Assembly (NCBI GenBank): GCA_003509845.1
Contig: DOMR01000086.1
Coordinates: 3,544-10,443, forward strand
Direction: 5' to 3'
DNA from: Chitinophagaceae bacterium
Lineage (GTDB): Bacteria; Bacteroidota; Bacteroidia; Chitinophagales; Chitinophagaceae
Length of the DNA: 6,900 bases
Shown: piece by piece, positions 1-6,900 of the stretch
Numbering within the stretch: position 1 is the first letter of the stretch
How the letters are laid out: each line of letters starts with the position of its first letter
The notes under the pieces: generated by a model
Seen by the model: only the letters and a program-made list of their open reading frames with translations
What the model was told of the DNA's origin: nothing
The model's database searches: none
Program-made: the position numbers and the translations under genes

Positions 1-2411
1 TCAGGGCATAAACGCTGAATAATTGCACACATTTCAGACAATCCTTGCACGCGGTTATGAATAAAAAATACCTGCCCACCCCTTTCTGCTTCATAATAAA
101 TGGCTTCGCGAATTGAATCTTCATTAAACACCTGTACTTCCGTATGAATGGGTTGTCTGTTCGCAGGCGGCGTATTAATAATACTTAAATCACGCGCACC
201 CATTAAACTAAAATGTAAAGTTCTTGGAATGGGTGTTGCAGTTAATGTTAAACAATCAACGGTCGCTCTTAATGTTTTTAATTTTTCTTTATGCCCAACC
301 CCAAATTTTTGTTCTTCATCAATAATAATTAAACCCAGATCCTTAAATACCACATCCTTCCCTAATATACCATGGGTGCCCACTAAAATATCCACCTTCC
401 CTTGTTTTACTTTTTCAATGGTTTCCTTTTTTTGTGCGGCAGATTTAAATCGATTCAAATAATCAACCGTAATAGGAAAATCCTTTAAGCGATCCACAAA
501 TGTTTTGTAATGTTGAAACGCTAAAATTGTAGTAGGCACCAAAAGTGCTACCTGCTTCCCATCAATGGCTGCTTTAAAAGCTGCCCTAACTGCTACTTCC
601 GTTTTACCAAAGCCCACATCTCCACAAACCAATCTATCCATGGGCGAAGGGGTTTCCATATCCTTTTTTACATCGGCTATTGCCTTTGCTTGATCCACTG
701 TTTCCTCATAAATAAACGATGCTTCTAATTCGTATTGCATGTAATTATCTGGCGTAAATGCAAAGCCAGCTTGTGCCTTACGTTGCGCATACAACTTTAT
801 CAAATCGAAGGCAATCTCCTTGACCTTTGCTTTTGTTTTGTCTTTTAACTTAACCCAAGCATCGGAACCTAATTTATTTATTTTAGGAGGCGCCCCTTCT
901 TTCCCTGTGTATTTTGAAATTTTATGTAGCGAATTAATATTCACATATAATATATCACTATCCTTATATATTATTCTCACCGCTTCCTGCATTAAACCAT
1001 TCACGTCAATTTTTTGCAACCCACTATAAACACCCACACCATGATCAATATGCGTAACATAATCTCCGGGCTGCATATCACGTAATGTTCTCAGCGTAAT
1101 GGCCTTGCTTTTACTATACGCCTGTTTTACTTTGTATTTATGATAACGTTGAAATATTTGATGATCCGTATAACAAACAATTTTATGATCATGATCAATA
1201 AATCCTTCGTGAATATTTTTTACAATAGGTGTAAATTGTATTTCCGTTTTCAAGTCTGTGAAAATAGCATGCAAACGTTCCAACTGCTTAGCTTGCTCTG
1301 CAAAAATAAATAAGGCATAGCCCTTTTTTTCAAGCTCCTGCAGGTTGGCAATCAACAATTGAAATTGTCGATTAAAGCTAGGCTGCACTTGGGTGTTAAA
1401 TGAAATAACCTCCTTTGAAATATTTGCTTGAAACCCCCATTCTATAATGGTGCTATTCAATAATGAAGCCTCTGCATTTTCAACCGTATCAAAATCATCT
1501 AATTGGGTATGTTTGATATGCGCGTCCCCCAATTCAATAGGTTTATTGTTTGCTGTATGGGTTAAAAAATCATTTAAGGACTCCCATTGATCCATGCCAC
1601 GTTGCTTAATTACATTCCAATCCTTTATCCAAAGAATAGTGTTACTATTCATAAATTCAATGAGTGGAATTTTTTCAGTATCCTCAAATTGCGTAGTAAC
1701 ATTTGGAATAATATTTACTTGCAATAATTTACGTTCACTCAATTGCGTTGCAGGATCAAACAAGCGAATACTATCCACTTCCTCCCCAAACAATTCAATA
1801 CGATATGGCTTTTCATTGCCGAAAGAGTAAATATCAAAAATACCGCCCCTAAGTGCAAACTGCCCTGGCTCGTATACAAAATCGGTACGTTCAAAACCAT
1901 AATCTATAAATTGCTGCATCATAGCATTCAAATCAATACTATCATTGGTTTTGATTTGAATGATATTTTTTTGTAAAGTTTTGGGAAGTATCACTTTTTC
2001 AAAAAGTGCTTCAGGATAAGTCACAATAATTTTTTTATTTCCGCCCATTGAAATTTTAGTCAATGCTTCGGTTCGCAACATTACATGCGAGGGATTTAAA
2101 AAATTAAAATTGTGGGGGGTTTTAAAAGAGGACGGAAAATAAAATAAATCCATCGCCTCAGTCACACTTTCAATAGAATTAAAAAAATAGGCTGCTTCTT
2201 CCGCATCATTCAATACAACAATATGATTCCACTGATTTGTTTTTTCATGCGTAAAAATAGTTTGTAAAACAAAAGCGGATGTTGATCCATTCAGATGTTG
2301 CAGAAAAATTTGAAAAGGAATTTTTTGCGTCTCGGACATAGCTATCCTGTCCGCCAAAGAATTTAGGAGGGGGGATACATTAAACCGTTCAAACAAGGAT
2401 TGCTCATTCAT
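1..2411 (-). CDS. mfd: Transcription-repair coupling factor Mfd (3' end outside the window)
   Basis: Mfd is a cytoplasmic ATP-dependent DNA translocase. It removes RNA polymerase stalled at DNA lesions and recruits UvrA for transcription-coupled nucleotide excision repair. The frame is open from ATG 2411-2409 to the left edge: 803 codons plus two bases, against roughly 1,100-1,150 residues for a full protein. An N-terminal UvrB-like module is visible, with the signature YEPGQFALRGGIFDI near residues 181-194. The RNA-polymerase-interacting (CarD-like) domain starts near residue 447, with GDYVTHIDHGVGVY at 449-462. The first RecG-like motor domain carries Walker A GDVGFGKTE (597-605, Lys603), the DEEQ box (698-701) and TATPIPRT near 726-733. 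The second motor domain begins with GGQVFFIHNRV just before the edge. All these motifs share one frame, so there is no frameshift. The rest of the second motor domain, the TRG motif and the C-terminal UvrA-binding domain are off-window. An AGGG lies six bases before the ATG but is a weak ribosome-binding signal. The product is very sure. Confidence 0.97.
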   Translation of the reverse strand, partial: MNEQSLFERFNVSPLLNSLADRIAMSETQKIPFQIFLQHLNGSTSAFVLQTIFTHEKTNQWNHIVVLNDAEEAAYFFNSIESVTEAMDLFYFPSSFKTPHNFNFLNPSHVMLRTEALTKISMGGNKKIIVTYPEALFEKVILPKTLQKNIIQIKTNDSIDLNAMMQQFIDYGFERTDFVYEPGQFALRGGIFDIYSFGNEKPYRIELFGEEVDSIRLFDPATQLSERKLLQVNIIPNVTTQFEDTEKIPLIEFMNSNTILWIKDWNVIKQRGMDQWESLNDFLTHTANNKPIELGDAHIKHTQLDDFDTVENAEASLLNSTIIEWGFQANISKEVISFNTQVQPSFNRQFQLLIANLQELEKKGYALFIFAEQAKQLERLHAIFTDLKTEIQFTPIVKNIHEGFIDHDHKIVCYTDHQIFQRYHKYKVKQAYSKSKAITLRTLRDMQPGDYVTHIDHGVGVYSGLQKIDVNGLMQEAVRIIYKDSDILYVNINSLHKISKYTGKEGAPPKINKLGSDAWVKLKDKTKAKVKEIAFDLIKLYAQRKAQAGFAFTPDNYMQYELEASFIYEETVDQAKAIADVKKDMETPSPMDRLVCGDVGFGKTEVAVRAAFKAAIDGKQVALLVPTTILAFQHYKTFVDRLKDFPITVDYLNRFKSAAQKKETIEKVKQGKVDILVGTHGILGKDVVFKDLGLIIIDEEQKFGVGHKEKLKTLRATVDCLTLTATPIPRTLHFSLMGARDLSIINTPPANRQPIHTEVQVFNEDSIREAIYYEAERGGQVFFIHNRVQGLSEMCAIIQRLCP

Positions 2412-2441
2412 ACATCACCCTACAAAGATACTATTTCAATA

Positions 2442-2912
2442 CTAATAACTTGCTTTGGCGCTAATAATTACTTCGATGGGCACAAAGGCTCCTGCTAAAA
2501 CTTGCACTATTCCAAGTTCATTTAGTTGATTAAAGCTAGTAGCATAGTAACCATTTTGATACCGGACAAAAATGCTATACCTGCCTGGAGCTAAATTTAC
2601 CTTAAAATGTCCCAATGAATCAGTTGTAAAACTCCCAATTAATTTAGAGCTTGGCTGGTTAAATATATTACCGCTAATTTGACCTGCAGATTGAATGTTC
2701 GTTGGTTCAAAAACATAGAGCTGGGTCGCATATCCAACCCCCTTTGAAAATGGCTTTCCTTTTTGTGGCATTTGATTGCCTTTTTGTTCAAAAACTTGAC
2801 CTTGAATACCTTGCGCTACTTGTGCTTTTGATTGCTTATTGACAGTCAGACATCCCAAAAATAATCCAGCTATTAGCATTAGTCCTAAAGTAGTTGCGTA
2901 GACGCTTTTCAT
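2442..2912 (-). CDS. Small predicted lipoprotein with carboxypeptidase-regulatory/transthyretin-like domain
   Basis: This 156-residue protein has a basic start (MKS), a hydrophobic stretch at residues 6-20 and Cys21 in AGLFLGC. That fits a relaxed lipobox, so the mature protein is probably a lipidated envelope protein. After a short Gln/Lys-rich linker comes GIQGQVFEQKGNQMP (35-49), and then TTDSLGHFKVNLAPGRYSIFV (96-116 in total). A first strand of G-x-V type followed by a D-x-x-G-x-F...L-x-P-G-x-Y strand pair is the usual signature of carboxypeptidase-regulatory-like or transthyretin-like beta sandwiches. I recall short Bacteroidota proteins sharing the GNQMP segment and an aromatic-ended C-terminus; that is memory, not a search. 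No catalytic residues can be seen and the molecular role is unknown. The gene lies 30 bases upstream of mfd on the same strand, so co-transcription is possible. The ATG at 2912 is chosen because it gives a complete signal peptide. The lipobox is imperfect (Phe-Leu-Gly-Cys), so simple secretion or membrane anchoring is an alternative. Confidence 0.85.
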   Translation of the reverse strand: MKSVYATTLGLMLIAGLFLGCLTVNKQSKAQVAQGIQGQVFEQKGNQMPQKGKPFSKGVGYATQLYVFEPTNIQSAGQISGNIFNQPSSKLIGSFTTDSLGHFKVNLAPGRYSIFVRYQNGYYATSFNQLNELGIVQVLAGAFVPIEVIISAKASY

Positions 2913-3081
2913 TACATGTGCATTTGTTTAAAGTTACAACAAAATTTAAACAGATTTACAAACAACTATAAGCAAAAAACTGCAATAAATGAGGCCTTAT
3001 AAATCAGGTAAATGGCCAAAAAATAGATAATAAATTGTAATTTCGACTACTCCTATTTAAAGGTTTTATAAAAATACGCGC
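2913..3081. promoter_or_regulatory. Divergent intergenic region, presumed promoters for the lipoprotein gene and the protease gene
   Basis: This 169-base AT-rich gap lies between the divergent starts at 2912 and 3082, so promoters in both directions are expected here. I compared it with the Bacteroidota housekeeping promoter (-7 box TAnnTTTG, -33 box TTG or TTTG). Leftward, TAAATTTTG at 2948-2940 is a near match with one extra spacer base; the nearest plausible upstream TTTG (2976-2973) is about 24 bases away, which is rather far. Rightward, TAATTTCG at 3038-3045 has one mismatch and no clear -33 box; it would give a leader of about 30 bases. The bases before the ATG at 3082 are A/T-rich without a Shine-Dalgarno sequence, as is common in this phylum. 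Neither promoter is firm. I see no riboswitch, strong hairpin or operator repeat. Confidence 0.35.
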
Positions 3082-6000
3082 ATGAAAAAATGGCAAATTT
3101 GTTTATTGGTTTCATTTATTTTTTTTCAACAAGTAAATGCACAGGTTCAAACTAGAAAATTGATACTGTTAAGTACGGCAAAATCTTTAGATATTGAATC
3201 CCGTGCTTCCTATTCAGATGCATTAATAAAAGCCAAGGAAAAAAGATGGCCCTTATTTTATCAAGCCGGCAATAGTCGTCGTTCCTTAATGGGCATTGAT
3301 GCAGCTGGCCTGCCCATTTATTATACAAGTTTTGCAGATCCTATTCCTGCAATCACAGTCAATACCAATAAACTTTGGCCGACCGCTGTTAACGGATTTA
3401 ATTTAACTGGCGAAAACGATAGCTTAACAAACACTTTCGGTGTTTGGGATCAAGGTGCTGTGCGCACTACACATATTGAACTGAGAAATAGAATTGTACA
3501 AAAAGACAACGCCACAACTGCCTATGAACATGGCACGCATGTGTTTGGCACTATAATGAGTAAGGGATTGAACCCTTTAGCAAAAGGAATGTCCTATAAT
3601 TTAAAAGGGGCTTATTCCTATGATTGGAATAATGACAATAGTGAAATGTCCGCAGCGGCAGCAAATGGAATGCTTATTTCCAATCACTCCTATGGAATAT
3701 TAAGTGGTTGGGATCAAAATAGTGATTCGTCAAATCGTTGGGAATTCAATGGCAAGTTCGATGAAAAGGAAGATTTCAAATTTGGACTTTATAATTACGA
3801 GGCGGTGATCCATGATTCTGTTATGTATAATGCGCCTTTTTATTTAATTGTTAAAGCGGCAGGAAATAATCATGGAAGTACTGGCCCTAAAGTGGGTGAT
3901 CCTTATTGGAGAAGAGACGCAAATGGGAAAATGTATAATGCAGGTGGAAGACCTGATAGCTTAAGTAGCAATGATGGTTATGAAACTTTATCTTCAGATA
4001 TCAATGCCAAAAATTTATTAATTGTTGGTGCCGTTTATGGCTTAGCAAGTCCCTATACCAAAAAGGAAGATGTGGTTATGTCCTCGTTTAGTAGTTGGGG
4101 GCCTACCGATGACGGTAGAATTAAACCCGATATTGTAGCGGATGGGGTATCTGTATTTTCAACAACTGCTACTCATGACTCAAGCTATGATTATAAAAAT
4201 GGGACATCGATGGCTTCACCCAATGCTGCGGGCTCCCTATTATTATTGCAAGAGCTAAGTCAACAATTAAGTCCGAAAAAGTTTTTGCGATCAACCACAG
4301 TGAAAGCTTTGGCGATACATACAGCAAATGAATCAGGACCCAATCCCGGACCGGATTACAAATTTGGTTGGGGATTACTTAATATGTTTGATGCTGCCAC
4401 CGTTTTAAAAAACGCATTAACTACAAAAAACAGCAATGCAAGTTCGGACTTAGTGTATGAAAACACTTTAAATAATTTGGACTCCACCACCTATACCATT
4501 ATTGCTTCTGGGAAAAAACCAGTAAAAGCGAGTATTGTTTGGAACGATGTAAAAGGAACTGCCAGAACTACATTAAATGACACCACACCCCAGTTAGTGA
4601 ACGACTTGGACTTGACTATAAGTCAAGGTACCAAAATAACTAATTCATGGAAGTTAAACCCACAAACTCCTGCCAGTGCAGCTTTCAAAGGCGATAATGT
4701 TTTAGACAATGTTGAAAAAGTAGAAATTGATACCACTTTAGTAGGTAAAAGCTATTTGATTAAAGTTAAGCACAAGCGTAATTTAGATCGAGGACAACAA
4801 CCCTATTCATTAGTCATCAGTGGCGCTGGTGGTGTAGCTTATTGCGCATCCACTGCAAGTTCTAGTGCCGGAAGTAAAATAGACAGCGTAAGCCTCAATA
4901 ATATTCAATTTGTGCCAGCATCTAATAAAGATTATGTAGATAACACTAATTTATTCATCAACGGCGAACCCAACAGTTCGCTTAATTTATTTTTAAAACT
5001 AGGAAGTGCGGATGCAACCAATAATTCACGTTTTGTAAAAACATTTATTGACTATAATAGCAATGGCACATTTGAAACAAATGAATTAGTCAATACAAGT
5101 ACAGGAATCACTAATAGCAATTACACTGCAAGTATCAGCTTGCCTGACACCCTGCAGCTTGGTCGTTTACTTAAATTAAGAATTGTGGTGATGGAGACAA
5201 GCAGTAGCGCGAATGTATTGGCCTGTGGTACCTATACAAACGGGGAAACGCAGGATTATACTTTAAGAATTATAAATCCATCGAGCGATTTACAAATGTC
5301 AGATTTGGTAAGCCCGCAGAATGCATCTTGTAAAAGATCCGTACAATATGTCACCGTAAAAGTGACCAACAATGGTACCAACCAACAAAAAAACTTCCCA
5401 CTTAGTTTATTGGTAAAAAAAGGCGCTACTACTATTTTAAATATTAATGAAACATTCAATGGTCGATTGGAAGCAGGAGAGTCCATGAACTATACTTTCC
5501 AACAACCCATCAATTTAGAAGCTGCTACTAAATACGTTTTCACAGCAACTATCTCCTCCACCAATGACCAACAAAAGGAAAATAATACTTTAATAACTGA
5601 ATTAACTACTGCCAACAATAGTACAGGACCAACTGGTAGTGCAATCAATTGTAACAATAGTTTAAAGCTTACTGTAAATTCACCAGTAGTAGGGAAAAGT
5701 TACATTTGGTATGATAGTGTAAACTTAGCTACCCCTATTGCAGCAGGAACTAATATCAGCGCAACATCAACCAAAAGCAATTTGTATTTAACGCATGGTT
5801 TCCAAGGATTTGTTGGACCTGCCCACAATACCACATTGGGTGCAGGAGGTTACAATAATTTCAAAGGCAACTACATGAAGGTAACTACGGGCACGCCAAT
5901 GACTATTAATACAGTCAAATTATATACTGCGAATGCAGGAAAAATTAAATTTGAATTGATGTTCATGGCCACCGACAGCACTTACTATCCTGGACTATCT

Positions 6001-6864
6001 CAATTTGTTACCGTAAATGCTGCGGCAAGTTCTCCAAGTCCGGTTGCAGGTGCTTCCAATTATGTAGCTGGCGATTCTGGTAGAATTTACGAGCTTAATT
6101 TTAAACTAAATGTAGCAGGTAATTACTATATCGTTACCACCTGTGATAGTACTGCTAGTTTATATAGAAATAACAATGTTACAACAAACCCATACCCCAT
6201 TGGACCTAATAAAGTGTTCAGCTATACGGGTAACAGTGTAACAGCGGCTACTGGAAATTTTCAAAACTACTTTTACTTTTTATATAATACACAAATTAGC
6301 ACGAGTGACTGCGACAGTCCACCTACTACAATACCTGTAAATATAATAAGTGCCCCAACGTTTAAATTACAAGGCGATAGCTTAACTGCCACTGCAGCTA
6401 CCTCCTACCAATGGTATATGAATGACGAATTTTTAAATGGCGCTACCAGCCAAGTTTACAAGCCAACAAAAAATGCGATTTATAAAGTAATGGCAAATAC
6501 AAATGGGTGCCAAATACTATCTGAAAACAAACTTGTTTTAGTAAGAGACAATAGTGGCAATATCATCACTAATATTGTAGAAGGTTCTGCGAAGGATATT
6601 AATTTAAGAATCACCTCCACAGATTATATAGAAAATTTAATCAAAGGAAATGCCTTTTATATTTCATTTGGCAACTTGCAAACCAACGATATTTCATTAG
6701 ATGTATTGAACTCGATGGGTAACCGTGTAGCATTTAAAAACAAACTTGTTAATCAAAGAACTCCGCAAAAAATTGACATTCCAAATTTAGTTACTGGCGT
6801 TTATTATATTAAAGTATATGCCAATAACAAGGTTTATGTTCAACGAGTTTTTATTACTAATTAA
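3082..6864 (+). CDS. Secreted multidomain S8 (subtilisin-family) serine peptidase, probable T9SS substrate
   Basis: This is an extracellular or surface endopeptidase of 1,260 residues. A signal peptide (1-20) ends VNA|Q, followed by a short pro-region (about 21-115). The subtilase domain (about 116-445) has a complete catalytic set: Asp123 in VWDQG, His150 in EHGTHV, oxyanion Asn262 in AAGNN and Ser376 in NGTSMASP. SSWGPTDDGRIKPD (337-350) is typical of the family. A beta-barrel (about 455-582) with IVWND and VNDLDL resembles the one after KP-43-type subtilases. Next come a GEVED-type domain (about 586-731; CGTYTNGETQDYTL at 715-728), a CARDB-like domain (about 735-845), and a tryptophan-containing Ig-like strand (YIWYDS, 874-879) leading into a beta-sandwich (about 903-1085). 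An Ig-like repeat with YQWYMND (1109-1115) precedes the C-terminal region (about 1170-1260), which ends GVYYIKVYANNKVYVQRVFI and resembles a T9SS type A sorting domain. The substrate is unknown; nutrient proteolysis is an inference. The start codon is fixed by the signal peptide, and the frame is intact. Confidence 0.93.
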   Translation: MKKWQICLLVSFIFFQQVNAQVQTRKLILLSTAKSLDIESRASYSDALIKAKEKRWPLFYQAGNSRRSLMGIDAAGLPIYYTSFADPIPAITVNTNKLWPTAVNGFNLTGENDSLTNTFGVWDQGAVRTTHIELRNRIVQKDNATTAYEHGTHVFGTIMSKGLNPLAKGMSYNLKGAYSYDWNNDNSEMSAAAANGMLISNHSYGILSGWDQNSDSSNRWEFNGKFDEKEDFKFGLYNYEAVIHDSVMYNAPFYLIVKAAGNNHGSTGPKVGDPYWRRDANGKMYNAGGRPDSLSSNDGYETLSSDINAKNLLIVGAVYGLASPYTKKEDVVMSSFSSWGPTDDGRIKPDIVADGVSVFSTTATHDSSYDYKNGTSMASPNAAGSLLLLQELSQQLSPKKFLRSTTVKALAIHTANESGPNPGPDYKFGWGLLNMFDAATVLKNALTTKNSNASSDLVYENTLNNLDSTTYTIIASGKKPVKASIVWNDVKGTARTTLNDTTPQLVNDLDLTISQGTKITNSWKLNPQTPASAAFKGDNVLDNVEKVEIDTTLVGKSYLIKVKHKRNLDRGQQPYSLVISGAGGVAYCASTASSSAGSKIDSVSLNNIQFVPASNKDYVDNTNLFINGEPNSSLNLFLKLGSADATNNSRFVKTFIDYNSNGTFETNELVNTSTGITNSNYTASISLPDTLQLGRLLKLRIVVMETSSSANVLACGTYTNGETQDYTLRIINPSSDLQMSDLVSPQNASCKRSVQYVTVKVTNNGTNQQKNFPLSLLVKKGATTILNINETFNGRLEAGESMNYTFQQPINLEAATKYVFTATISSTNDQQKENNTLITELTTANNSTGPTGSAINCNNSLKLTVNSPVVGKSYIWYDSVNLATPIAAGTNISATSTKSNLYLTHGFQGFVGPAHNTTLGAGGYNNFKGNYMKVTTGTPMTINTVKLYTANAGKIKFELMFMATDSTYYPGLSQFVTVNAAASSPSPVAGASNYVAGDSGRIYELNFKLNVAGNYYIVTTCDSTASLYRNNNVTTNPYPIGPNKVFSYTGNSVTAATGNFQNYFYFLYNTQISTSDCDSPPTTIPVNIISAPTFKLQGDSLTATAATSYQWYMNDEFLNGATSQVYKPTKNAIYKVMANTNGCQILSENKLVLVRDNSGNIITNIVEGSAKDINLRITSTDYIENLIKGNAFYISFGNLQTNDISLDVLNSMGNRVAFKNKLVNQRTPQKIDIPNLVTGVYYIKVYANNKVYVQRVFITN

Positions 6865-6879
6865 TTAAAAAATAATAAT

Positions 6880-6900
6880 ATGGCACTAGAATGGGTGGAA
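6880..6900 (+). CDS. Probable start of a downstream gene (only seven codons visible), product unknown
   Basis: An ATG lies 15 bases after the protease stop codon and opens a frame reading MALEWVE up to the right edge. The spacer is A/T-only and A-rich, similar to translation start regions elsewhere in AT-rich Bacteroidota, and there is no room for a terminator between the two genes. This suggests the gene follows the protease in one transcript. Seven residues are too few to identify the product. The start is inferred from position and context only and could be a chance ATG. Confidence 0.5.

Noticed and set aside
298..320. Lys instead of Arg after the DEEQ box of Mfd (DEEQKFGV)
   Set aside because: It is a conservative change that I believe is common in Bacteroidota Mfd proteins, not a sign of lost function.
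148..1976. Plus-strand open frames at 148-462, 820-1029, 1594-1830 and 1743-1976
   Set aside because: All lie antisense to the clear mfd reading frame, have no recognisable motifs and are low-complexity in the way expected of the reverse strand of an AT-rich gene.
2993..3017. Two GGCC blocks (2993-2996 and 3014-3017) as a possible hairpin or operator in the intergenic region
   Set aside because: Only four bases pair before mismatches begin, with a 17-base loop. This is too weak for a structured element.
5256..5486. Minus-strand open frame of 76 codons
   Set aside because: It is antisense to the CARDB-like part of the protease gene and shows no domain or start context of its own.
1..6900. 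Search for CRISPR arrays, tRNA/rRNA genes, insertion sequences, att sites and defence genes
   Set aside because: I saw no spaced direct repeats, transposase motifs, cloverleaf-like sequences or conserved rRNA segments. Nearly all of the window is covered by three confident genes.

Overview
The window looks like chromosomal DNA of a Bacteroidota bacterium, possibly of the Chitinophagales type. It is AT-rich. It carries a secreted protease built from modules typical of that phylum and ending in what looks like a type IX secretion (T9SS) sorting domain. It also carries a small lipoprotein of a family I associate with the same phylum, and no start codon has a strong Shine-Dalgarno sequence. The class or genus cannot be fixed from this window alone.

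Layout. The left third (1-2411, minus strand) is the N-terminal 803 codons of mfd, the transcription-repair coupling factor; its 3' end lies beyond the left edge. Just upstream of it on the same strand, 30 bases away, is a gene for a 156-residue predicted lipoprotein with a transthyretin/carboxypeptidase-regulatory-like fold (2442-2912). A 169-base divergent intergenic region (2913-3081) separates these two from a large plus-strand gene. That gene (3082-6864) encodes a 1,260-residue secreted subtilisin-family (S8) peptidase with several beta-rich C-terminal modules. Fifteen bases after its stop codon, a further plus-strand reading frame begins and runs off the right edge after seven codons.

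How the genes relate. The two minus-strand genes could be co-transcribed, but their products (an envelope lipoprotein and a cytoplasmic DNA-repair translocase) have no evident functional link. The protease acts outside the cell or on its surface. Nothing indicates a mobile element, CRISPR array, defence locus, RNA gene or biosynthetic cluster. The window reads as ordinary core genome, and its most interesting object is the modular protease. I did not find a convincing new biological system.
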